Positions 6,195 to 11,054 of a stretch of 11,054 bases of DNA are shown in pieces. Under the pieces are notes generated by a model. The model was not told the origin of the DNA. It searched no databases and saw only the letters and a list, made by a program, of their open reading frames with translations. This DNA is from Luminiphilus sp. GTDB taxonomy: Bacteria; Pseudomonadota; Gammaproteobacteria; Pseudomonadales; Halieaceae. Both the position numbers and the translations under genes were made by a program. The stretch covers positions 1-11,054 of the forward strand of contig JAQXEB010000145.1 of assembly GCA_029251065.1 (NCBI GenBank), in the 5' to 3' direction. Every line of letters begins with the position of its first letter. Within the stretch, counting starts at the first letter, position 1.

Positions 6195-7769
6195 TCAGTG
6201 CCTAAAGTGCCTTACGCCGGTAAAGACCATGGCGATACCGGCAGCATTTGCAGCGGCAATGACTTCGTCATCGCGAATCGAGCCGCCCGGTTGGATAACG
6301 GCCTTGATTCCACGCTCTGCTGCACTATCGATGCCGTCTCTGAATGGAAAAAAGGCATCGGATGCCATCACAGCACCCGCCACCGAAAGGCCAGCATGCT
6401 CGGCCTTGATAGCGGCGATTCGCGCCGAATTAACCCGCGACATCTGCCCGGCGCCGACGCCGATAGTGCGCTCGTTAGCGGCATAGATAATGGCGTTAGA
6501 TTTAACAAATTTGGCCACTCGCCATGCAAACAGTAAGTCGCACATTTCTTGGTCACTCGGGGCTCTGTCGGAGACGACCGTCAGTTCATCCGCTAACAGG
6601 ACATGGTCATCGCGGTCCTGAATCAGTAGTCCACCGTTCACTTTTTTGAGGTCCCAGGTCGGGCTGCGATCACCCCACTGTCCGGTCGACATCACCCGCA
6701 CATTTGGCTTTGCGCGGGCGGCCTCAAGGGCGCTCTCTGAGATCGATGGTGCCGTGATGACCTCAACAAACTGTGAATCAATAATGACCGACAAGGTCGC
6801 GGCATCGAGTTCACGATTGAAGGCAATGATGCCGCCAAAAGCAGATTCCGTATCTGTTTCGAAAGCGAGACGGTAGGCGTCCAGTAAATTGCCGGCCACG
6901 GCGACACCGCAGGGGTTCGCGTGTTTCACTATGACGCAAGCAGGCTCGGCGAACGACTTAACACATTCGATGGCGGCGTCCGCATCGGCAACATTGTTAT
7001 AGCTCAGCGGCTTTCCCTGATGCAGAGTCGCTGTGCTGATCCCGGCCTCGGTAACCTGACGGTCCACGTAGAACGCCGCGTTTTGATGGGGGTTTTCGCC
7101 ATAGCGCATTACTGAGCTGCGCGTAAATTGAAAGTTCGCGGTTCTTGGGAAGGTGCTGAGTTCCTCATCATCGACCCGCTTTCCCAGGTAGTTGGCAATG
7201 GCTCCGTCGTAGCCGGCAGTGTGCTCAAAGGCCTTCACAGCCAGATCAAACCGCGTCGCCTCGGTTGTGCCGCCATAAGATGCCATTTCGGCCAACACGC
7301 GGGTAAAGTCTTCGTTACTCACAAGGATGGTCACATCGTGGTGATTCTTGGCCGCCGCTCTCACCATGGTGGGGCCGCCTATATCGATATTTTCAATGGC
7401 GTCAGCCAGCGAGCAGTCTGGGTTGGCGACGGTAGACTCAAAGGGATAAAGGTTGACGACAACAAGGTCGATCGGCGCGATCTGATTGTTCGCCATGATC
7501 TCGTCGTCTTTGCCGCGTCTGCCGAGAATCCCGCCGTGGATTTTTGGATGTAACGTTTTGACCCGTCCGTCCATCATCTCCGGAAAAGCGGTGTGATCTG
7601 ACACCTCAGTAACGGGGACACCCTCTGCCAATAGGAGTCGACAGGTGCCGCCCGTTGAGAGAATTTCAACACCTTGTGCGGCCAGCGCTTGCGCGAAGCT
7701 CACGACACCTGTTTTATCGGAAACGCTAATGAGCGCACGTTTAATGGGGGCGATTCTCGCCTCAGTCAT
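6195..7769 (-). CDS. purH: Bifunctional AICAR formyltransferase / IMP cyclohydrolase
   Basis: This 524-residue enzyme carries out the last two steps of IMP synthesis. The N-terminal cyclohydrolase part (about 10-200) shows SVSDKTG (15-21), STGGT (38-42), FPEMMDGRVKTLHPKIHGG (62-80) and NLYPF (106-110). The C-terminal formyltransferase part shows RYGENPHQ (222-229), LSYNNVAD (255-262), the catalytic Lys-His pair at 282-283 in KHANPCG, SAFGG (309-313), KSNAI (423-427), GQMSRV (441-446), SDAFFPFRDG (470-479) and the conserved ending MRHFRH-like VRHFRH. The length is normal and no key motif is missing. A good ribosome site, AAGGGA, precedes the ATG by 5 nt. The gene begins 15 nt after fis and ends one base before purD. 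No PurR-type operator is recognisable next to it, so control probably comes from the promoter upstream of dusB. Confidence 0.97.
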   Translation of the reverse strand: MTEARIAPIKRALISVSDKTGVVSFAQALAAQGVEILSTGGTCRLLLAEGVPVTEVSDHTAFPEMMDGRVKTLHPKIHGGILGRRGKDDEIMANNQIAPIDLVVVNLYPFESTVANPDCSLADAIENIDIGGPTMVRAAAKNHHDVTILVSNEDFTRVLAEMASYGGTTEATRFDLAVKAFEHTAGYDGAIANYLGKRVDDEELSTFPRTANFQFTRSSVMRYGENPHQNAAFYVDRQVTEAGISTATLHQGKPLSYNNVADADAAIECVKSFAEPACVIVKHANPCGVAVAGNLLDAYRLAFETDTESAFGGIIAFNRELDAATLSVIIDSQFVEVITAPSISESALEAARAKPNVRVMSTGQWGDRSPTWDLKKVNGGLLIQDRDDHVLLADELTVVSDRAPSDQEMCDLLFAWRVAKFVKSNAIIYAANERTIGVGAGQMSRVNSARIAAIKAEHAGLSVAGAVMASDAFFPFRDGIDSAAERGIKAVIQPGGSIRDDEVIAAANAAGIAMVFTGVRHFRH

Positions 7770-7784
7770 AAAAATCCCTTTCGC

Positions 7785-8030
7785 TTATAAAAGCTTGTAT
7801 TGGCGTAATTTCTTTCGCAATGTGCCGCGGTTAAGACCGAGCATTGCGGCGGCTTTGCTTTGGTTGTTGGACGTGTACTGCATGACGACGCGCAGAAGGG
7901 GCTCTTCAACCTCGGCAAGCACAAGGGCGTAGAAATCGGTGGCGTCCTCGCCATCGAGCGTGTCAATAAACTGTTTGATGGCCGCTTCGGCCGCCACTTT
8001 GAGCGCGCCGTTCGTGGAGTCGTCGGTCAT
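7785..8030 (-). CDS. fis: DNA-binding protein Fis
   Basis: This is the small nucleoid-associated protein Fis, a homodimer that bends DNA, activates rRNA promoters and peaks in early growth. It has 81 residues against 98 in E. coli. The core helices (about 10-50, with FYALVLAEVEEPLL at 33-46) and the C-terminal helix-turn-helix QSKAAAMLGLNRGTLRKKL (57-75) are conserved, with the basic DNA-contact residues Arg68, Arg72, Lys73 and Lys74 present. The N-terminal arm is shorter than in enterics, where it contacts DNA invertases, so the recombination-enhancer function is doubtful. The start ATG overlaps the dusB stop by 4 nt (ATGA), the same dusB-fis coupling known in enterics (there with a small gap, from memory). 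Placement directly before purH and purD would tie Fis output to nucleotide synthesis. Confidence 0.97.
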   Translation of the reverse strand: MTDDSTNGALKVAAEAAIKQFIDTLDGEDATDFYALVLAEVEEPLLRVVMQYTSNNQSKAAAMLGLNRGTLRKKLRQYKLL

Positions 8031-9046
8031 GCGGCAAGCCCCGTCCGTGTATTGCCGTCCTCAGCACGACGAATGAGCTCAAATATAAAGCCCTTGTGGC
8101 CGCGCAGAAACGCCTCTTGAGCATCGGGCGAGGGCAAGGCATTGAACGACGCCCTGAGCGCTCGGCAGCTCTGGCCTACTTCAGCTTCTAAAAACCAGTT
8201 TACGTGTTTGCGTGCAATCTTATACCCCACAATCGCGCCGTGAAACGCATGCAAGTGGCGAATGTGCCGCCTTAGAATATCGAATCGCTCGTCGGTACAG
8301 GGCTGAACGGCAACACCTTGCGACAACGACTGCGCAATAAGGCCGGGTAACCAGAGTCGACCTTGGGCGGCTCTTCCAATCATGACCCCCGTTGCGCCCG
8401 TATGATCAAGGACTTGGCGGGCTTTCTCAGGCGAATCAATATCGCCATTGGCCAATACCGGAATATCAACTGCCTGCACGATCTGTCGCAGTGTCTCGTA
8501 TTCGGCGGCACCGTTGAATTTGTCTGCCCGAGTACGGCCGTGCACGGTCAGCATTGCAATGCCGCAATCTTGGGCGATCTCGGCAATTTCTACGCCATTG
8601 CGGTGGTCTGTAGAGATCCCCGTGCGTATTTTTAGGGTTACCGGTACGCTGACGGCGTTAATCGTCGCTTTAAGAATATTCCTGACGAGTGCGGGATCGC
8701 CAAGAAGAGCAGACCCTGCGGCTTTCTTGCAGACCTTTTTGGCCGGGCAACCCATATTGATATCAATGACTTGTGCGCCTTGATCGACGTTGTACCGGGC
8801 TGCTTGTGCCAGAATTTCGGGGTTGTTTCCCACCAGCTGTATCGAGCGCAGTCCTGCGACTTTCGAGTGCTGCGCGCGTGAGGATGATTTACGTGACGAA
8901 GCCAGTGACAGATCGGCGCTCATCATTTCACCAACCGCCACGTCAGCGCCGTACTCAATAGCAAGCTGCCGCATGGGTAAGTCCGTCACACCAGCCATGG
9001 GTGCTAAAAAAACCGGAGTCTCTCGTGAGAAGGAACCAAGTTGCAT
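8027..9046 (-). CDS. dusB: tRNA-dihydrouridine synthase B
   Basis: This 339-residue FMN-dependent TIM-barrel enzyme reduces specific uridines in the tRNA D-loop using NADPH. The FMN site starts with LAPMAGVTDLPMR (14-26). Cys100, the catalytic proton donor, lies in INMGCPAKKV (96-105). Lys139, His169 in HGRTR (169-173), NGDI (200-203) and GRAAQG (224-229) make the rest of the flavin and phosphate-binding set. A helical C-terminal domain (about 245-330) holds GYKIARKHVNWF, typical of DusB. Linkage to fis separates it from DusA and DusC. The ATG at 9046 matches the usual DusB N-terminus, although the ribosome site is weak. It is the first gene of the minus-strand run and diverges from aroQ; in many relatives prmA or accC lies upstream on the same strand, which is not so here. 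Confidence 0.97.
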   Translation of the reverse strand: MQLGSFSRETPVFLAPMAGVTDLPMRQLAIEYGADVAVGEMMSADLSLASSRKSSSRAQHSKVAGLRSIQLVGNNPEILAQAARYNVDQGAQVIDINMGCPAKKVCKKAAGSALLGDPALVRNILKATINAVSVPVTLKIRTGISTDHRNGVEIAEIAQDCGIAMLTVHGRTRADKFNGAAEYETLRQIVQAVDIPVLANGDIDSPEKARQVLDHTGATGVMIGRAAQGRLWLPGLIAQSLSQGVAVQPCTDERFDILRRHIRHLHAFHGAIVGYKIARKHVNWFLEAEVGQSCRALRASFNALPSPDAQEAFLRGHKGFIFELIRRAEDGNTRTGLAA

Positions 9047-9076
9047 GCGTGCGGCGCTTACGGTCGGAAAGTGCCC

Positions 9077-9104
9077 ATTGTAAAGAAGCGGAGGTCAGTG
9101 TTGA
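9077..9104 (-). promoter_or_regulatory. Candidate promoter for dusB-fis operon
   Basis: On the minus strand, TCAACA (9104-9099, 4 of 6 to TTGACA) is separated by 16 nt from TACAAT (9082-9077, 5 of 6 to TATAAT). Transcription would start near 9070 with a leader of about 24 nt before the dusB ATG. Confidence 0.35.
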
Positions 9105-9138
9105 AGTCTGGCGTTTGGGTAGTTTTAGACGCCTGTCG

Positions 9139-9164
9139 AATGACTGCGGTCCCGAGTGGTCATT
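9139..9164. repeat. Palindrome in the dusB/aroQ spacer
   Basis: AATGAC (9139-9144) and GTCATT (9159-9164) form an exact 6-bp inverted repeat. As RNA the pairing can extend to 9 bp with two G-U pairs around an 8-nt loop. No T-run follows on the plus side, so an operator is likelier than a terminator; no specific regulator can be named. Confidence 0.4.
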
Positions 9165-9198
9165 AAAGCCAGCAAAAATCCCCTAACTTCGGTAAAAA

Positions 9199-9227
9199 AC
9201 TACAGAATGGTCGTCTTTGGGTAAAAT
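9199..9227 (+). promoter_or_regulatory. Weak candidate promoter for aroQ-accBC
   Basis: TAAAAT (9222-9227, 5 of 6 to TATAAT) has ACTACA (9199-9204, 3 of 6) 17 nt upstream. The -35 box is poor. The position is reasonable, about 65 nt before the aroQ ATG. Confidence 0.22.
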
Positions 9228-9240
9228 CGGTAGACACCGA
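9227..9240 (+). repeat. Small hairpin before aroQ
   Basis: TCGGT (9227-9231) and ACCGA (9236-9240) form an exact 5-bp inverted repeat with a 4-nt loop just after the candidate aroQ -10 box. It could be a leader hairpin or an operator half-pair, or chance. Confidence 0.3.
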
Positions 9241-9291
9241 ACGGGCGCTCGTAGAGACTCGAGTGCTGTTTATTTTTTAAGTGGTGTCTTT

Positions 9292-9729
9292 ATGGCCGAC
9301 ATCTTGGTGTTGCACGGGCCTAACCTGAATCTGCTGGGTACTCGCGAGCCGGAGATCTACGGACGTGAAGGTCTAGAGACGATTAACGCGCGGCTCGAAG
9401 CCTTAGCCCTTGAGGCTGAGTCTTCACTGAAGGCGTTTCAAAGTAATTCTGAGGCCGCATTGATTGATGCGGTTCATGCAGCACGGCTGGAGGGCACGCG
9501 CGGGATCATTATTAATCCTGCGGGACTCACGCACACCAGCGTTTCTTTGCGCGATGCGCTAGCTGGGGTCGCTATACCCTTTGTCGAAGTGCATCTGTCA
9601 AACGTTTATTCGCGCGAACCCTTCAGACACCATAGTTTTTTCTCTGATCTTGCTGTGGGCGTTATTTCTGGATTTGGCAGTGCTGGATACGATCACGCGC
9701 TGCACTTTTTACTGAACCAAAATCAATGA
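9292..9729 (+). CDS. aroQ: Type II 3-dehydroquinate dehydratase
   Basis: This 145-residue enzyme dehydrates 3-dehydroquinate to 3-dehydroshikimate in the shikimate pathway and normally forms a dodecamer. Signature parts are HGPNLNLLGTREP (8-20) with lid Arg18 and catalytic Tyr23, FQSN (49-52), IINPAGLTHTSV (73-84) with Asn75 and His81, EVHLSN (99-104) with catalytic His101, and REPFRHHS (108-115) with substrate-binding Arg112. The length matches the family. The start at 9292 is chosen because the protein then begins MADILVLHGPN as in relatives, and a TAAGTGGTG ribosome site lies at 9278-9286; an in-frame GTG upstream at 9217 would add 25 unrelated residues. accB follows after 35 nt. The aroQ-accB-accC order is conserved in Pseudomonas and many other gammaproteobacteria. 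The enzyme supplies the chorismate used by the trp genes at the other end of the window. Confidence 0.97.
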   Translation: MADILVLHGPNLNLLGTREPEIYGREGLETINARLEALALEAESSLKAFQSNSEAALIDAVHAARLEGTRGIIINPAGLTHTSVSLRDALAGVAIPFVEVHLSNVYSREPFRHHSFFSDLAVGVISGFGSAGYDHALHFLLNQNQ

Positions 9730-9764
9730 ATCGAGTAACAATAAAGTATTGAAAAGGTGACCTT

Positions 9765-10220
9765 ATGGATATTCGTAAAGTAAAAAAATTAATTGAGCTA
9801 CTGGAGGCCTCCAGTGTCGATGAGATTGAGATTAAGGAAGGTGAAGAGTCGGTCCGGATCAGTCGCAATAAAGGCATGACAATGGCGGCGCCGATGGCTG
9901 CGCCTTTAATGCCAGCACCCATGGCCCCTGCGCCAGCAGCGCAAGTTGCAGCGCCTGCTGCCCCCGAAGTGGGCTCAGCGAGTAGCGCCAATGCCGTGAA
10001 GTCACCTATGGTTGGCACGTTCTATCGCTCGCCAGGGCCCGAGGCGGCGGCGTTTGTCGAGGTGGGTCAAAGCGTGCGCGCCGGCGATGTCCTTTGCATT
10101 GTCGAGGCAATGAAAATGATGAACCAGATCGAGGCAGACCACGCGGGAACGGTTACGGCCATCCATGCTGAGAATGGAGAGCCGGTTGAATTTGACCAGC
10201 CGCTAATCACTGTTGAATAA
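9765..10220 (+). CDS. accB: Biotin carboxyl carrier protein of acetyl-CoA carboxylase
   Basis: This 151-residue protein carries the biotin that shuttles carboxyl groups between AccC and the AccAD carboxyltransferase in the first step of fatty acid synthesis. The N-terminal part (1-36) is the short helical and charged segment that contacts AccC. Residues about 38-70 are an Ala/Pro/Met-rich flexible linker. The biotinyl domain (about 77-151) starts VKSPMVGTFYRSPGP and contains Lys117, the biotinylation site, in EAMKMM (114-119). PGPEAAAFVEVGQ (90-102) includes the protruding-thumb region typical of true BCCP rather than lipoyl domains. A strong AAAGGTGA ribosome site (9753-9760) lies 4 nt before the ATG. 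accC begins 31 nt after the stop, so the two subunits should be made together. Confidence 0.97.
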   Translation: MDIRKVKKLIELLEASSVDEIEIKEGEESVRISRNKGMTMAAPMAAPLMPAPMAPAPAAQVAAPAAPEVGSASSANAVKSPMVGTFYRSPGPEAAAFVEVGQSVRAGDVLCIVEAMKMMNQIEADHAGTVTAIHAENGEPVEFDQPLITVE

Positions 10221-10251
10221 GCGCCCCCGTCTCGGTTAAGGATAAACGCTC

Positions 10252-11054
10252 ATGTTGAAAAAGGTACTCATTGCAAACCGCGGTGAGATTGCACTGCGCA
10301 TCTTGCGCGCCTGTCGGGAGTTGGATATTCCGACGGTTGCCGTGCACTCCACTGCAGACAGTCATCTAAAACACGTACGACTGGCCGACGAGGCCGTGTG
10401 TATTGGACCGGCGCAATCCACCCAAAGTTACCTTCAAGCGCCTGCGATCTTAAGCGCTGCGGAAGTGACAGGTGCCGACGGTATACACCCCGGTTATGGT
10501 TTTTTGTCGGAGAATGCGGACTTTGCAGAGCAAGTAGAGCGCAGCGGTTTTAAGTTTATCGGCCCTCGGTCTGAGACCATCCGACTGATGGGCGATAAAG
10601 TGTCCGCAAAGCACCAGATGCGACGGTCAGGGGTGCCCACCGTTCCGGGTTCTGAAGGTGCGTTACCGGATGATCCCGAGGAAGTGCTGCGAATTGCCAG
10701 AGACATTGGCTATCCGGTGATTGTAAAGGCGGCCGCGGGCGGCGGCGGCCGCGGGATGAGAGTGGTGCACAACGAAGAAGTGTTGCTGTCATCCATTGAG
10801 GTTACGCAATCTGAGGCAGCCGCCGCGTTTGGCTCGCCCGTTGTCTATATGGAAAAGTTTTTGCAGCGGCCGCGACACGTCGAGATACAGATTCTTGCGG
10901 ATGGACAAGGCCACGCGGTGCACTTGGGTGATCGGGATTGCTCGCTGCAACGGCGTCACCAAAAAATTATCGAAGAGGCGCCGGCGCCCGGTATTCCCCA
11001 AGCATTGCGAGAGGAAGTGGGTAACGCCTGTGTACAGGCTTGTATCGATATGGG
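10252..11054 (+). CDS. accC: Biotin carboxylase of acetyl-CoA carboxylase (5' part)
   Basis: The first 267 codons of the ATP-dependent biotin carboxylase are present; the frame is open to the window end, so about 40% of a usual ~450-residue protein is missing. It carboxylates biotin on AccB with bicarbonate and ATP. Visible parts are the N-domain KVLIANRGEIALRILRAC (4-21), IHPGYGFLSEN (78-88), FIGP (102-105), Lys116 in MGDKVSA (113-119), ATP-grasp Lys159 with the glycine loop GGGGRGM (163-169), YMEKFL (199-204), PRHVEIQ (207-213) with His209 and Glu211, and RDCSLQRRHQK (228-238). All match E. coli AccC closely. An AAGGAT ribosome site (10238-10243) lies 8 nt before the ATG. The remaining catalytic residues of the ATP-grasp lid and the C-domain lie outside the window. 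Confidence 0.97.
   Translation, partial: MLKKVLIANRGEIALRILRACRELDIPTVAVHSTADSHLKHVRLADEAVCIGPAQSTQSYLQAPAILSAAEVTGADGIHPGYGFLSENADFAEQVERSGFKFIGPRSETIRLMGDKVSAKHQMRRSGVPTVPGSEGALPDDPEEVLRIARDIGYPVIVKAAAGGGGRGMRVVHNEEVLLSSIEVTQSEAAAAFGSPVVYMEKFLQRPRHVEIQILADGQGHAVHLGDRDCSLQRRHQKIIEEAPAPGIPQALREEVGNACVQACIDM
10729..10755 (+). repeat. GC-rich direct repeat inside accC
   Basis: GCGGCCGCGGG occurs at 10729-10739 and again at 10745-10755, spaced 16 bp start to start. The two copies are read in different codon phases and encode the Ala/Gly-rich ATP loop, so this is probably codon choice in a glycine-rich motif and not a functional repeat. Confidence 0.6.

Larger units (their letters stand above)
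9047..9291. promoter_or_regulatory. Divergent dusB/aroQ promoter region
   Basis: This 245-bp spacer is the longest non-coding stretch of the window and must contain the start points for the dusB-fis-purH-purD-coq7 run and for aroQ-accB-accC. It holds A-rich tracts at about 9165-9200, two small palindromes and candidate promoters on both strands. I see no convincing small gene, riboswitch or RNA gene in it. The aroQ frame stays open back to 9217, but the sequence there does not resemble a dehydroquinase N-terminus. Confidence 0.7.

Noticed and set aside
5868..6536. Long open frame (222 codons) on the plus strand across the purD-purH junction
   Set aside because: It is antisense to two intact enzymes, with low-information composition and no family resemblance.
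9217..9291. N-terminal extension of aroQ from a GTG
   Set aside because: The 25 added residues have no family counterpart, and a ribosome site precedes ATG 9292, which gives the standard start.
10729..10755. Repeated GCGGCCGCGGG as a recombination or regulatory repeat
   Set aside because: It falls on the conserved Ala/Gly ATP-binding loop of AccC, and the repetition follows from Ala, Gly and Arg codons in a GC-rich gene.
1..11054. A novel defence, mobile or secondary-metabolism system
   Set aside because: Every frame of meaningful length is either a recognised housekeeping gene or its shadow; spacers are short, with no transposase, integrase, CRISPR-type repeats, tRNA or unusual low-GC island visible.

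Overview
The window is a stretch of ordinary gammaproteobacterial chromosome packed with housekeeping genes: 13 protein genes, two of them cut by the window edges. I see no RNA gene, insertion sequence, phage gene, CRISPR array or toxin/defence cassette. Protein motifs and gene order resemble Pseudomonas and its relatives: a Vfr-like Crp beside trpC, a Coq7-type ubiquinone hydroxylase, stand-alone trpG, trpD and trpC, and dusB-fis-purH-purD. The moderate GC and the altered gene order fit a free-living, possibly marine, gammaproteobacterium. That placement is inference, and no species call is justified.

Layout. (1) 1-3050, plus strand: trpE (3' part), trpG, trpD and trpC, closely spaced or overlapping and surely one transcript, covering chorismate to indole-3-glycerol phosphate. 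(2) 3047-4235: a Vfr/Crp regulator (minus) that overlaps trpC tail to tail by 4 bp and diverges from an OsmC-like protein (plus). Their shared 118-bp spacer holds a good crp promoter candidate and a CRP-like half-site. (3) 4240-9046, minus strand: a compact run read in the order dusB, fis, purH, purD, coq7. It links tRNA dihydrouridylation, a growth-phase nucleoid protein, the last steps of IMP synthesis plus an early one, and ubiquinone hydroxylation. (4) 9047-9291: the only sizeable spacer (245 bp), a divergent promoter region. (5) 9292-11054, plus strand: aroQ, accB and accC (5' part), covering shikimate-pathway dehydroquinase and the biotin carboxyl carrier and biotin carboxylase of acetyl-CoA carboxylase.

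No undescribed system was found. The points most worth a second look are: an anthranilate phosphoribosyltransferase with an altered GTGG(D) motif and a one-residue-shorter substrate loop; the joining of two gene blocks that lie apart in Pseudomonas, without speD and with the aroQ-acc block inverted relative to dusB; the near-total lack of terminator space at two convergent gene pairs; and small palindromes in the two divergent promoter regions. Comparisons with E. coli and P. aeruginosa are from memory, not from a search.
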